Below, piece by piece: positions 34,443-43,343 of a DNA stretch of 64,000 nucleotides (positions are counted from its first letter, which is position 1; each line of letters begins with the position of its first letter). This DNA comes from Clostridia bacterium (GTDB lineage: Bacteria; Bacillota; Clostridia; Oscillospirales; Acutalibacteraceae), in assembly GCA_017430535.1 (NCBI GenBank), contig JAFRMR010000026.1, positions 216,331 to 280,330 on the forward strand, in the 5' to 3' direction. The notes under the pieces are model-generated. The model did no database searches, was not told the origin of the DNA, and saw only the letters and a list, made by a program, of their open reading frames with translations. The position numbers and the translations under genes are program-made.

Positions 34443-34730
34443 TTATTCTTCAGCCTGTTCTTCCTTCATCTTCGCAAAGCATTCGCTGCAGTAAACAGGC
34501 TTGTCCTCACGCGGCTCAAAGGGAACCTTTGCAACTCCACCGCAGGAAGCACAAACAGCCTCATGCATTACACGCTCGCCACGCAGTGCGTTTTTACGCG
34601 CGTCACGGCATGCCTTGCAACGCTGGGGCTCATTTACAAAGCCTTTCTCAGCATAGAATTCCTGTTCACCGGCGGTGAAAACGAATTCGTTTCCGCATTC
34701 CTTGCAGATGAGAGTTTTGTCTTCGTACAT
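34443..34730 (-). CDS. Double zinc-ribbon protein (zf-trcl type)
   Basis: 95 aa from the ATG at 34730 (GAGG upstream). Four CxxC pairs: CKECG, CKACRDARKN, CASCGG and CSECF. The first half (KTLICKECGNEFVFTAGEQEFYAEKGF) is the known 'probable zinc-ribbon' domain; a short acidic tail ends it. Likely a small nucleic-acid or ribosome-associated protein, function not known. It lies downstream of sigH. Confidence 0.88.
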   Translation of the reverse strand: MYEDKTLICKECGNEFVFTAGEQEFYAEKGFVNEPQRCKACRDARKNALRGERVMHEAVCASCGGVAKVPFEPREDKPVYCSECFAKMKEEQAEE

Positions 34731-34825
34731 GTGTCTTAACCTCGCTAAAAATATTTTTGCCCTTGGACGGAATTGCACCGTCACCTTTGTTATGTACAAC
34801 GCTCACTTTAAGCTACGGGGGCATA

Positions 34826-35395
34826 TTATCGTTTTTTGATTTTGTTTCTGATGCGCTGAACCGCATTGTCAACGGATTTTTCATCACAGCCCAGTTTTTC
34901 CGCAATCACGGCATAGGAGAAACCCTCAAGCCTTAAATTCAGCACATCCTTTTCAAATGCCGAAAGGCTCTCATCAATAAATTCCGAAAGCCGTGCTGCT
35001 TCGTCATTGCCTGCCACAAGGGCGGCCGGGTCCTCACCGGATATTTCCTCTGCTCTCTCATCAATTGAAACAGCGGAGGTAAGGGCTATGTTTTTGCTGT
35101 TGGAGTTTTTGCGCAGGGCGGAAATAATGCGGCTCTCAATGCACAGGCCCGCATAGGCGCGGAAAGGCACTCCCTTGGAGGAATCGTACCTTTTAACCGC
35201 TTCAAGGAATCCTATCATCCCTTCCTGCACCAGGTCCTCGTCCGAAATCCTGGCGTAATCGGAATTAAGCTTTGCAGCTTTGGCTTTTGCCGCCGGCATT
35301 ATCACCTCAACAAGCTCGGCCATGGCTTTGTCATCGCCTTCTGAGGCCTTCTTTGCCAATGAAGCCAACGCTTCTTCATTGATTTCAGCGGACAT
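34826..35395 (-). CDS. sigH: RNA polymerase sigma factor, SigH-like
   Basis: 189 aa. Region 2: DEDLVQEGMIGFLEAVKRYDSSKGVPFRAYAGLCIESRIISALRK. Region 4: LSAFEKDVLNLRLEGFSYAVIAEKLGCDEKSVDNAVQRIRNK. The size and region-2 pattern fit the Spo0H/SigH group that starts sporulation and stationary-phase transcription. AAAAGGAG precedes the ATG. No anti-sigma gene is adjacent, as expected for SigH. Confidence 0.85.
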   Translation of the reverse strand: MSAEINEEALASLAKKASEGDDKAMAELVEVIMPAAKAKAAKLNSDYARISDEDLVQEGMIGFLEAVKRYDSSKGVPFRAYAGLCIESRIISALRKNSNSKNIALTSAVSIDERAEEISGEDPAALVAGNDEAARLSEFIDESLSAFEKDVLNLRLEGFSYAVIAEKLGCDEKSVDNAVQRIRNKIKKR

Positions 35396-35614
35396 CGCAA
35401 ACTCCTTTTACACCAATTCCCAAGTATCTTATATCAAAAAAAGAAATTTGTCAATAAAATTTGTTATTTAAGTATATATAGCACAATTAAAAATAAAATC
35501 TTTTGTATGATATATACAAAAATGATAAAAAATAGTATTTCATATATTGATATTTCGTAACAGGATGTTGTTATGCAATTTTTTCCGATCAGCAGAAAAG
35601 AAGCTGAATAATAA

Positions 35615-35655
35615 ACAGGAGCCGGGTTGTAAAAAAAGCAACACATAGCTCCTGT
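35615..35655. terminator. Terminator after the zinc-ribbon hypothetical gene
   Basis: ACAGGAGC ... GCTCCTGT with an inner GTTG/CAAC stem, followed by TTTTAT on + and TTTATTATT on the minus strand. The surrounding 35396-35663 has no gene: apart from this hairpin and the sigH leader it is AT-rich with nothing recognisable. Confidence 0.65.
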
Positions 35656-35663
35656 TTTATATT

Positions 35664-36290
35664 TCATTTTACTTTTCCGCACTCGGTGCAGAATTTGTGG
35701 TTTGCGTTGTTTTTGTTTCCACAGTCGCTGCAAACCCATCCATCCGCATCTGTTCCGGGCATATCACCGGCGTTACCGGCTATATGGTTTTTCATTTTTT
35801 CAAGCCCTGCGGATATGCTCATGGCCGCCTCCACCGGACTGTAAGAGGGGCTCGTGGTATCCTGGCCGAAGGTGTTTTCAAATACCGGGTTTCCGCATTC
35901 TTTTTCAAGCTGCCGGATTGCGGCAACAAGCTCCCGGGCTGCAGGGGGCAGGAAATTTATGATAATCGTTATTCCGTTTGCCGCAAATGAGATACCTTCG
36001 TTTTCAAATCCTCCGGCCACAGGAGGCATCTGCGGAGCGGGCTGCGAATTGAATTCCGATTTAATGTAATCAATAATATTCAGCTCTTCAAACATGGAGG
36101 CAATTTTACCGTATTGCTCCTGTGTTACAGTATAAATTCTGTTTTCGGAAAGTCCGTTGCGGTATTTATTTACGGCAAGTTCTCTGTTGCCGTCGGGTTT
36201 TGTCCTCAGGTCATATTCCTCCGAAGTGTTGGTGGGAGGGTTTGTGCTGGCGTATCTGCTGTGATTGCAGCGGATGTTTGTAATGTTCAT
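35664..36290 (-). CDS. Hypothetical protein with C-terminal zinc ribbon
   Basis: 208 aa, not recognised as a named family. The first 70 residues are polar (DLRTKPDGNRELAVNKYRNG). The middle has a short hydrophobic strand pattern (ISFAANGITIIINFLPPAA). The end is a zinc ribbon, VCSDCGNKNNANHKFCTECG. GGAAAAAGAAA-ATG start. It lies 18 nt downstream of hydF but probably has its own role. Confidence 0.7.
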   Translation of the reverse strand: MNITNIRCNHSRYASTNPPTNTSEEYDLRTKPDGNRELAVNKYRNGLSENRIYTVTQEQYGKIASMFEELNIIDYIKSEFNSQPAPQMPPVAGGFENEGISFAANGITIIINFLPPAARELVAAIRQLEKECGNPVFENTFGQDTTSPSYSPVEAAMSISAGLEKMKNHIAGNAGDMPGTDADGWVCSDCGNKNNANHKFCTECGKVK

Positions 36291-36308
36291 TTTCTTTTTC
36301 CTTTCATC

Positions 36309-37493
36309 TCAAATCTTAAACGGCTCAAGGGCTCTGTCAAGCATATTTCTCATCTTTGCTATGGCAATGCCGTAGTTAACTATGGGTACGCCGCTCGCTT
36401 TGCAAATATTTATTCTGCTTTTCATCGCTCTTTCATTAAGCATACAGCCGCCGCAATGAACAACCAGTTCAAACCCTTCAAGGTCATCCGGGAATTCGTT
36501 GCCGGAGGTGAAGGAAAATTCCGGCTCCGATCCCGAGTATTCCCTTATCCATCCGGGCATAAGCACGGTGCCTATATCCGCGCACTGCCTGTGGTGTGTG
36601 CATCCTTCCGAAATAAGAACCTTACTGCCGTTACTGAGCTTTGAAAGCTTTTCGGCTCCCTTCACAAGCTCACTGAGTTCGCCCTTGTAGTTTGCAAACA
36701 GCACTGAGAAAGAAGTGAGCATTATATCCTTTGGCACAATCTTATTAACATAGCCGAAAACTTTTGAATCCGTAACAACGATTTCCGGCTTATCCTTAAG
36801 CATATCAAGTGCTTTTTCAAGTTCGGTTTCCTGCACAACCGCTGTAACGATATTTGAGTCAAGCATTTCCCTTAAAACCTGCTGCTGGGGCAGAATCAGC
36901 CGCCCTTTCGGCGCAGAGCCGTCGCAGGGGGTTACAAGTATCACACTGCCGCCGCCTTTTATCAGATGGCGAAGGATATATTTTTCCTCTTTGAATTTCG
37001 GCGCAAATGAGCCGAGAAGTTCTTTCAGCTCATTTATTCCTTCCCCGGTCAGCGAGCTGACTTTCACATAAGTATAACCGGCAGGCGGAGTGTAATCCGC
37101 GAGGTCGGATTTTGTGCAGGCAATAACAAAAGGTATTTCCGCTTTTTCAAGCTTTTCAATCAGTTCGTAATCCGGGGCGGAAAGGCCTGCGGTGCTGTCC
37201 ACGGTGAGCACTGCAATATCCGTACCGGAGAGGATTGAAAGCCCTTTTTTTACCCTCTTTTGTCCCAGTTCCCCTTCATCGTCAAGGCCGGGGGTGTCAA
37301 TTATCACAACGGGCCCGAGAGGCAGTAACTCCATAGCTTTTTTCACCGGGTCCGTGGTTGTGCCCTTTGTGTCGGATACAACGCTTAAATCCTGCCCGGT
37401 TACTGCGTTAACCAGGCTGGATTTTCCTGCATTGCGTATGCCGAAAAAGCCGATATGCACTCTTTCGGCGGAAACGGTTTCATTAAGTCCCAT
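36309..37493 (-). CDS. hydF: [FeFe]-hydrogenase maturation GTPase HydF
   Basis: 394 aa. The GTPase domain has GIRNAGKSSLVNAV (G1), VIIDTPGLDDEG (G3) and ACTKSDL (G4). The C-terminal cluster domain has ligands in SEGCTHHRQCADIG and VVHCGGCMLNERA, the Cys-x-His and Cys-x2-Cys set that holds the 4Fe-4S cluster. HydF is the scaffold on which the 2Fe subcluster is assembled and passed to the hydrogenase. Third maturase in the operon; no hydrogenase gene is in the window. Confidence 0.95.
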   Translation of the reverse strand: MGLNETVSAERVHIGFFGIRNAGKSSLVNAVTGQDLSVVSDTKGTTTDPVKKAMELLPLGPVVIIDTPGLDDEGELGQKRVKKGLSILSGTDIAVLTVDSTAGLSAPDYELIEKLEKAEIPFVIACTKSDLADYTPPAGYTYVKVSSLTGEGINELKELLGSFAPKFKEEKYILRHLIKGGGSVILVTPCDGSAPKGRLILPQQQVLREMLDSNIVTAVVQETELEKALDMLKDKPEIVVTDSKVFGYVNKIVPKDIMLTSFSVLFANYKGELSELVKGAEKLSKLSNGSKVLISEGCTHHRQCADIGTVLMPGWIREYSGSEPEFSFTSGNEFPDDLEGFELVVHCGGCMLNERAMKSRINICKASGVPIVNYGIAIAKMRNMLDRALEPFKI

Positions 37494-37506
37494 AAGTTTA
37501 TCCTTA

Positions 37507-38964
37507 TCAGAATCTGAAATCTCTGCTGTTTGAATTTTTTATATCTTCAATGTGCTGCGCAGCTATTTCCCTTACCTTATCTTTGGGTATGCGTTTAAGC
37601 TCCTGCTCAACCATCCTGTAACCGATTTCTTTTGTGGCAGGGGAGGCGTAGTCCACAAGGTACTCGGTTAAGGTCATAAGGGCGTTGGGGTGGCAGCAGT
37701 TGAGAATCTGCCCGTTTTTGCAAAGGCTCATAAACCGGTCACCGGTTCTGCCCTCCCTGTAGCAGGCGGTGCAGAATGAAGGAATGTGGCCGTTTTCCAT
37801 AAGCCAGCGCACAACCTCGTCAAGGGAGCGCTGGTCGGAAACGTCAAACTGCTCCGTGTCGTGAGGCCTTTCTTCAGGAGTATAGCCGGCATAGCCGCCC
37901 ACAGATGTTCTTGAGCCGCCGCTTACCTGAGAAACACCCACCCTGAGCATCTTTGTGCGCACCGCCTCATTTTCACGGGTGGAAACTATCATACCCGTGT
38001 AGGGTACGGCAAGGCGGATACAGGCGGCTATTTTGATAAATGTCTCGTCTTCAATTCCATTATCAAAAGCGTCCGGGTCAATATCGTCCGCCTTCTTTAC
38101 TCTGGGCACACTTATGGTATGGGGACCGACTCCGTGCACCGCTTCAAGATGCTCCGCGTGCATAATAAGGCCGGCAAATTCATATTTGTATTTATCAAGG
38201 CCGAAAAGAACGCCCAGGCCCACATCGTCAATGCCGCCTTCCATGGCCCTGTCCATTGCCTCTGTGTGGTAGTCATAATCGTGCTTGGGGCCTGTGGGGT
38301 GAAGGGTAAGGTAGCTTTCCTTATGGTATGTCTCCTGGAACAGGATATATGTGCCTATGCCGGCGTCTTTGAGCTTTTTATAGTTTTCAACTGTTGTGGC
38401 GGCAATGTTCACATTGACCCTGCGTATATCCCCGTTTTTATGGTGAACTCCGTAAATCGTATTTATGCATTCAAGTATGTATTCAATGGGGTTCATTTTC
38501 GGGTCTTCGCCGGCCTCAATGGCAAGGCGCTTGTGGCCCATATCCTGCAGGGCGATAACCTCCTGCCTTACCTCTTCCTGTGTCAGCTTTTTGCGGGCTA
38601 TGTGTTTGTTCTTGAGGTGATAAGGGCAGTAAAGGCAGCCGTTTACGCAGTAGTTTGAAAGGTAAAGGGGAGCAAAAAGCACAATGCGGTTGCCGTAAAA
38701 TGCCATCTTTATTTCTTCGGCAATTTCATAAATCTTTTTTATTACTTCCGGGTCCTCGCAGGCCAGCAGCACGCTTGCCTCCCTGTGGGTAAGTCCTGCG
38801 CATTTGCAGCCGTTTTCCGTTTTAACCGGGCGGGCCTTTTCAAGTATGGATTCAATCAGCGGAATATCGTTTTTGTGCTCCTCGGCATAAGCCAGGGTTT
38901 CCATTATTTCCTCGTGGTTTATAAATTCTTCCGCTTTAAGTGATTTGGGGTTATACTCTGCCAT
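37507..38964 (-). CDS. hydG: [FeFe]-hydrogenase maturation radical SAM enzyme HydG
   Basis: 485 aa; the ATG at 38964 follows AGAGG, and a frame to 38982 has no need for the extra residues. The radical SAM cluster is CVNGCLYCPYH (Cys-x3-Cys-x2-Cys). The C-terminal second cluster is CTACYREGRTGDRFM with a later Cys in LCKNGQILNCC. HydG cleaves tyrosine to make the CO and CN ligands as an Fe(CO)2(CN)-cysteine synthon. It overlaps nothing but sits 14 nt from hydE. Confidence 0.95.
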   Translation of the reverse strand: MAEYNPKSLKAEEFINHEEIMETLAYAEEHKNDIPLIESILEKARPVKTENGCKCAGLTHREASVLLACEDPEVIKKIYEIAEEIKMAFYGNRIVLFAPLYLSNYCVNGCLYCPYHLKNKHIARKKLTQEEVRQEVIALQDMGHKRLAIEAGEDPKMNPIEYILECINTIYGVHHKNGDIRRVNVNIAATTVENYKKLKDAGIGTYILFQETYHKESYLTLHPTGPKHDYDYHTEAMDRAMEGGIDDVGLGVLFGLDKYKYEFAGLIMHAEHLEAVHGVGPHTISVPRVKKADDIDPDAFDNGIEDETFIKIAACIRLAVPYTGMIVSTRENEAVRTKMLRVGVSQVSGGSRTSVGGYAGYTPEERPHDTEQFDVSDQRSLDEVVRWLMENGHIPSFCTACYREGRTGDRFMSLCKNGQILNCCHPNALMTLTEYLVDYASPATKEIGYRMVEQELKRIPKDKVREIAAQHIEDIKNSNSRDFRF

Positions 38965-38978
38965 GTTTTTTCCTCTTT

Positions 38979-40022
38979 TCATCTGATTATATCACCGCGC
39001 TCGCACGAGAGCTCAAAGCCGGTGCTTTTGATTCTCGTTTCAAGGCATTTTATGCAGCGGGCGGATTCCTCGCCCGTGCAGATTTTGTTATTGTAAAGCT
39101 CGTATTTTTTTCTTACGCTCACCGGCGACAGGTTTGGCATTACCACGTTTGCGCCTGCAAGCAGACCTTTTTCCCTGCCGTCATTTTCCACTGTTCCCAA
39201 AGCCGTGGTGGCCGGCAGCAGAATGTTGGGCTTTATAAGGCGTATTACGGAAAGCAAAAAACAGGTAAGCTCTGCGGAGCCTGCTTTTTCATGCGCAAAG
39301 GGTGTATCCCTGTGAGGGATAAACGGACCTATGCCGCACATTTCCGGTGAAAAGTTTTCAATAAATTTAAGGTCTTTGGCAATATGCCGGCTTGTCTGGC
39401 CCGGTGAACCCACCATAAATCCGCAGCCTGTCTGGTAGCCGATTTCCTTTAAATCCCGCAGGCATTTCATCCTGCTGTCAAAAGACATCTCCGCCGGGTG
39501 CAGGTTTTCGTAGTGGGGTTTGTCCGCAGTTTCGTGCCGCAGAAGATATCTGTCGGCTCCTGCGTCAAACAGAGCCTGATAGCTTTCTCTACTTCTTTCG
39601 CCCAACGAAAGGGTTACGGCGCAGTCCGGGTAAAGCATTTTAATTTTGCTTATAAGCCTCGAAAGCCTCTCATCGGTATAGTAACCGTCCTCGCCGCCCT
39701 GCATCACAAAGGTACGGAATCCAAGTTCATATCCCGATTTGCAGCAGCCCAGTATTTCTTCTTCCGTAAGCCGGTAGCGCCGGGCATTGAGGTTGCTCTT
39801 TCTTATGCCGCAATACAGGCAGTCGTTTCTGCATATATTGCTTATCTCAATCAGGCCCCTTATGAAAACTTTGTTTCCGTAAACGGCCTTACGCACCTTA
39901 ACCGCCTCCCGGGCAAGGAACCGGGCACTTTCTTCATTCCGGTTATCAATCAGAAAGGCGTATTCTTCTTCCCTCAGAGAGTGCTCACGGGCAAGTTTTT
40001 CACATAATCTCAGGCTGTTCAT
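38979..40022 (-). CDS. hydE: [FeFe]-hydrogenase maturation radical SAM enzyme HydE
   Basis: 347 aa. The radical SAM motif is ICRNDCLYCGIRKSN. FVMQGGEDGYY, YLLRHETADKPHYENLHP and GCGFMVGSPGQT are typical of HydE. It processes the HydG product on the way to the 2Fe centre. The start overlaps the upstream TM1266 gene by 4 nt. Confidence 0.95.
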   Translation of the reverse strand: MNSLRLCEKLAREHSLREEEYAFLIDNRNEESARFLAREAVKVRKAVYGNKVFIRGLIEISNICRNDCLYCGIRKSNLNARRYRLTEEEILGCCKSGYELGFRTFVMQGGEDGYYTDERLSRLISKIKMLYPDCAVTLSLGERSRESYQALFDAGADRYLLRHETADKPHYENLHPAEMSFDSRMKCLRDLKEIGYQTGCGFMVGSPGQTSRHIAKDLKFIENFSPEMCGIGPFIPHRDTPFAHEKAGSAELTCFLLSVIRLIKPNILLPATTALGTVENDGREKGLLAGANVVMPNLSPVSVRKKYELYNNKICTGEESARCIKCLETRIKSTGFELSCERGDIIR

Positions 40023-40264
40023 CTGTTTGAAAGCGAGGTTTTTGAGCTTACGCCGTCAATGCTTCCGGTTTTGCCGGCAAGGGCTGAAATCACATCCTGA
40101 GGCGCGTCAAGCACAATACTTATTACGCTGAGATTTTTCTCTTTGTAGGGAATCCCCATACGGCCTATAATGTATTCGCTGTAATCGTGAAGCACAGAGT
40201 TCAGCTTCGCTGTACTCTCCGGGTTTTCAACTATCATACTTATTACCGCTACTCTTTTATCCAT
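40019..40264 (-). CDS. TM1266-type iron-only hydrogenase system regulator
   Basis: 81 aa from the ATG at 40264 (GGAGGTAAT upstream). A small ACT-like fold related to NikR C-termini: RVAVISMIVENPESTAKLNSVLHDYSEYIIGRMGIPY and SVISIVLDAPQDVISALAGKTGSIDGV. The family is found with HydEFG and is a putative regulator or sensor, without a DNA-binding part. First gene of the maturation operon. Confidence 0.88.
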   Translation of the reverse strand: MDKRVAVISMIVENPESTAKLNSVLHDYSEYIIGRMGIPYKEKNLSVISIVLDAPQDVISALAGKTGSIDGVSSKTSLSNR

Positions 40265-40279
40265 ATTACCTCCGCAAAA

Positions 40280-40309
40280 CAGCCGGGCAGAGATACCCCT
40301 GCCCGGCTG
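40280..40309 (-). promoter_or_regulatory. Strong hairpin in the leader of the hydrogenase-maturation operon
   Basis: Perfect 11-bp arms CAGCCGGGCAG/CTGCCCGGCTG with an 8-nt loop. On the minus strand it lies about 70-100 nt after the promoter and is followed by TTTTGCGGAGG, i.e. a four-T run directly before the ribosome site of the TM1266 gene. It could attenuate transcription or shield the ribosome site. Confidence 0.6.
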
Positions 40310-40377
40310 AAAATAATAATAAATCAATATTTCATCGGCCTTTCAGTCAGCAAAAGCTTTGTGTCAGGGTAATAATT

Positions 40378-40406
40378 ATTTTAGCATATTTCAATTTCTG
40401 TTTCAA
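40378..40406 (-). promoter_or_regulatory. Promoter of the hydrogenase-maturation operon
   Basis: On the minus strand TTGAAA (40406-40401), 17-nt spacer, TAAAAT (40383-40378). The resulting leader before the first ATG (40264) is about 105 nt. Confidence 0.6.
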
Positions 40407-40441
40407 TACAATTTTTTGCTGTTTTACAATCTCGGTTCCTA

Positions 40442-40471
40442 TTGCAATTTTTATAAAATATGTGATATAAT
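40442..40471 (+). promoter_or_regulatory. Promoter of the CAP/Big_2 gene
   Basis: TTGCAA at 40442-40447, 18-nt spacer, TATAAT at 40466-40471, divergent from the hydrogenase promoter 35 bp away. Confidence 0.6.
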
Positions 40472-40534
40472 ATAAAAAATTATTGTCGGAAGTTAAACCG
40501 TTTAATATTGTATATTATGAAAAGGAGATTTGGT

Positions 40535-42163
40535 ATGATTACAAAAAGCATGAAAAAGGGCATAAGCATTCTGCTTGTTCTCATTATGTCTCTGGGGCTT
40601 TGCACCGCTGTTTTTGCTTATTCAAATGATTTCGCAACAAACAAAAACTGGGTTTCCTCCACTATGGATACCGTAGATGCAAAGTACAATAACGACAACA
40701 AGTTCATCATTTACTATTACCGCCCGGAAACCTGCAGCAACAGCGCCACCATCGGCAACGGAATTATCAAAAGCTGGATGGAAGACGGCGAGAAGATTTA
40801 CGGCCTTGACTGTGATAAGCTTACATACTGGACAGATTGGTTCAAAACCGCGGTTAAAAATGTCACCACCCTGCCTGCAGTTATTTTTGTCAACAACAAA
40901 ACCACCAAGACCATTGCGGCAAACAGCTATACTAACCTGACCGCTATGCAGACTGCTCTTACAGCAGAGTACAATTCATATAAAGGCACGCCGGCAAAAC
41001 CCGCAGCGGATACCGATACCTATACTTATAAAGTTAAGTATAACCAGACCGATGCAAGAACTATGCTGAGCTCTGTCAACAATCTGAGAAAGGCCGGCAA
41101 TGCCTGGTACTGGAACAAAGATAATACTACCAAGACCGAGCCCAAAGACCTTAAAGATCTGGTTTATGACTATGATCTTGAGAAGACCGCTATGCAGAGA
41201 GCGGCGGAGCTTGTTGCTCTTTACAACCATACAAGACCTGATGACACCGACTGGTGGACTGCTCTGAGCACTTATACCGGCGCCGGCGAAAATATAGCTT
41301 ACGGTTACAGCACCGCCTCCGCAGTTCAGACCGCCTGGGAGGAAGCAGACCAGAAGTATGATAATCAGGGCCACAGAAGAAATATGCTTTCAACCAATAC
41401 GGCATTTGCCGCCGCCTGCGTTGAGTATAACGGCGTTAAATTCTGGGTTCAGGAGTTCAGAACTCCTGTCGTCAGCACAAACTCTGTTGCCGCCAACGAT
41501 AAAGAGACTGAGGTCAGTGTCAAGATTCTGCCCAAATATATAAAGAGCAAAACCATTGAGGCTGAAACCAAGTCCATAGCCGTTAAACCCGGCGATTCCA
41601 AAGCCCTGCCCACCGCTGCTGAAAAGATTACTATGGACGGCAAGCCCGGCTATACTATCAGCACTGTAACCACCCCCAAATGGGTCAGCAGCGATACCAC
41701 CGTTGCCACGGTTTCCGATAACAAAGTTACCGGTGTTAAAGAAGGCACGGCAAAGCTCACAATATCCGGTGAGACCGGCGGCCCCGAGGTTACCGTTACC
41801 GTGTCCAATTCCGGCACATCTGATATACCCTATGTAATGTTTTCAAGTAGCACCGCCGAGGTTAATATTGGCGAATCCAAAACCCTTACGGTGAGTTCCT
41901 CCGGCGGAACCGTTAAATTCACATCCTCCGACCCGGCGGTTGCCACCGTTGATGATACCGGCAAGGTTACCGGCGTTGCCGCGGGCAAAGCCACCATTAC
42001 CGCAGCCATTGAGGATAAGAATGTTAAAGATATCTGCACTGTTACCGTAACCGACGGCGCAGGCACCTTTGAGGGTATGGGTTCCTTCCTGCAGGCATTT
42101 ATCAATATTTTTAAAGCCCTGATTCAGGCTATTATGAATATGTTTGCAGGCGCAACAACCTGA
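40535..42163 (+). CDS. Exported thioredoxin-like / CAP / Big_2 protein
   Basis: 542 aa; the ATG at 40535 has AGGAGA upstream. After the signal peptide (GISILLVLIMSLGLCTAVFA) comes a thioredoxin-like domain: FIIYYYRPETCSNSATIG, with one Cys and Ser in place of the CxxC pair, and the cis-Pro strand TTLPAVIFVNN. A CAP/SCP domain (about residues 180-320) shows HTRPDD, GENIAYG and GHRRNMLS. Two Big_2 domains follow (TTVATVSDNKVTGVKEGTAKL and VATVDDTGKVTGVAAGKATI). The C-terminus is an amphipathic hydrophobic helix, SFLQAFINIFKALIQAIMNM. Surface or spore-related function; enzymatic role unproven. Confidence 0.85.
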   Translation: MITKSMKKGISILLVLIMSLGLCTAVFAYSNDFATNKNWVSSTMDTVDAKYNNDNKFIIYYYRPETCSNSATIGNGIIKSWMEDGEKIYGLDCDKLTYWTDWFKTAVKNVTTLPAVIFVNNKTTKTIAANSYTNLTAMQTALTAEYNSYKGTPAKPAADTDTYTYKVKYNQTDARTMLSSVNNLRKAGNAWYWNKDNTTKTEPKDLKDLVYDYDLEKTAMQRAAELVALYNHTRPDDTDWWTALSTYTGAGENIAYGYSTASAVQTAWEEADQKYDNQGHRRNMLSTNTAFAAACVEYNGVKFWVQEFRTPVVSTNSVAANDKETEVSVKILPKYIKSKTIEAETKSIAVKPGDSKALPTAAEKITMDGKPGYTISTVTTPKWVSSDTTVATVSDNKVTGVKEGTAKLTISGETGGPEVTVTVSNSGTSDIPYVMFSSSTAEVNIGESKTLTVSSSGGTVKFTSSDPAVATVDDTGKVTGVAAGKATITAAIEDKNVKDICTVTVTDGAGTFEGMGSFLQAFINIFKALIQAIMNMFAGATT

Positions 42164-42187
42164 CAGGCAATCATTTAGGATGGTTCA

Positions 42188-43267
42188 ATGAAGTTACTTA
42201 AAAAAGCAGTTACCCCTGCTCTGGCCCTTGTGCTTGTTCTTTGCGTTTTCAGCACATCGGCCTTTGCAAAAACCTGGTATGATGAAGTATCCGGCGGCAG
42301 TTATGCTCCCATTGTTGGTGAGCCCTATGTGGCGGATACCTTCTGCGGGGTGCAGTCCCTTTACAGCCTGACCACCGCCAAATACCAGTGCAATGAGCTT
42401 ATTATGAGGTTCTATAAGCAGGCCTACAGCCTTGATGTTATGGCCTATATGAATATAGGGCTTGTAATGCTTACGGAGGGTTATGAGTTTGTAAATCCCG
42501 CTCAGCCCAAAAAGGGGGATATTATCTATTCCCCGGCAAAGTTCCGCAATAACAAAAGCGACCACTGGGCTATTGTCAAGGATTATTCCGCCGGCAAAAT
42601 CACCCTGTTTGAGCAGAATGTTATGTGGAACGGCAAGGCCGGCACGGGCCGCAAGCTTAATTTTCCTTCAGACCAATATTATCTTTACACCCCGGTAGCA
42701 AAGGCAGGTTACCCGGACCCCGTGCTTAAAGGGGCCGGCTCCGAGCCGGAAACAACGGTAACAGAAACTGTTACCGAAACCACGGCTACTACCACGGCCG
42801 CCACCACTCAGCCCACTACCGAAGCGGGCACTAATCACAAGTATACAAGCACTCAGCCGGAAACCTCTGTTACCGAAAAAACGGAGGCAGAAACGGTCAA
42901 GGTTACCGAACCCGTTACAGAGCCCTCCTCTGAGGCAAAAACCCGGAAGCAGGAAACTACACTGCCTTCAACCACGGCTGCTCCCGTAACCGCAAGGGCG
43001 CTTACCACTGTTGCAACAACTTCGGCACCGGCAGAAACCTCTGCCGAAGAAACGGAAAGCGCTTATTCCGGGGTTTCAGAAACAGAGACCTTTACCGAAG
43101 AAGAGACTTTTTCCGAAACAGAAACGGAAACCGAACCCGAAACGGAACAAGCCCCGCAAAAAAGAAGCCCGGCCGCAAAGGGAGTGCTCATAGGCGCAGC
43201 GGCTGCCGCTGTTGCTGCCTGCGGCGGAATAGCCGCAGTAATTATCAAAAAGAAAAAAGAAACATAA
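42188..43267 (+). CDS. Exported CHAP/NlpC-like domain protein with anchored Thr/Glu stalk
   Basis: 359 aa. Signal peptide (LALVLVLCVFSTSAFA). Domain at 30-180 resembles a papain-like amidase (CHAP): Cys in KYQCNELIMRFY, a PKKGDIIYSP strand, and His in SDHWAIVKDYSAGKITLFEQN. Residues about 190-320 are a Thr/Glu/Pro stalk. The end is a helix (GVLIGAAAAAVAACGGIAAVI) with a KKKKE stop. It probably trims or binds peptidoglycan at the membrane. 24 nt after the CAP gene and probably co-transcribed. Confidence 0.78.
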   Translation: MKLLKKAVTPALALVLVLCVFSTSAFAKTWYDEVSGGSYAPIVGEPYVADTFCGVQSLYSLTTAKYQCNELIMRFYKQAYSLDVMAYMNIGLVMLTEGYEFVNPAQPKKGDIIYSPAKFRNNKSDHWAIVKDYSAGKITLFEQNVMWNGKAGTGRKLNFPSDQYYLYTPVAKAGYPDPVLKGAGSEPETTVTETVTETTATTTAATTQPTTEAGTNHKYTSTQPETSVTEKTEAETVKVTEPVTEPSSEAKTRKQETTLPSTTAAPVTARALTTVATTSAPAETSAEETESAYSGVSETETFTEEETFSETETETEPETEQAPQKRSPAAKGVLIGAAAAAVAACGGIAAVIIKKKKET

Positions 43268-43272
43268 GCAAC

Positions 43273-43322
43273 GCCGACCGTTCAGCAAACCGAGTAATAC
43301 CGCTCCGCTCTGTCCGGTCGGC
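43273..43322 (+). terminator. Long-loop inverted repeat after the CHAP-like gene
   Basis: GCCGACCG (43273-43280) pairs with CGGTCGGC (43315-43322) across a 34-nt loop that itself contains GC-rich segments; TGTTATTT follows. It may end the upstream transcript or fold in the leader of the next gene. Confidence 0.4.
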
Positions 43323-43343
43323 TGTTATTTACAGGGGAAAAAT

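Noticed and set aside
35464-35739. Minus-strand ORF of 91 codons with a hydrophobic end
   Set aside because: Runs through a terminator hairpin and the 3' part of the neighbouring gene; AT-rich chance frame.
43273-43322. Cobalamin or SAM riboswitch before the RACE gene
   Set aside because: The inverted repeat is simple and none of the conserved riboswitch cores was recognised.
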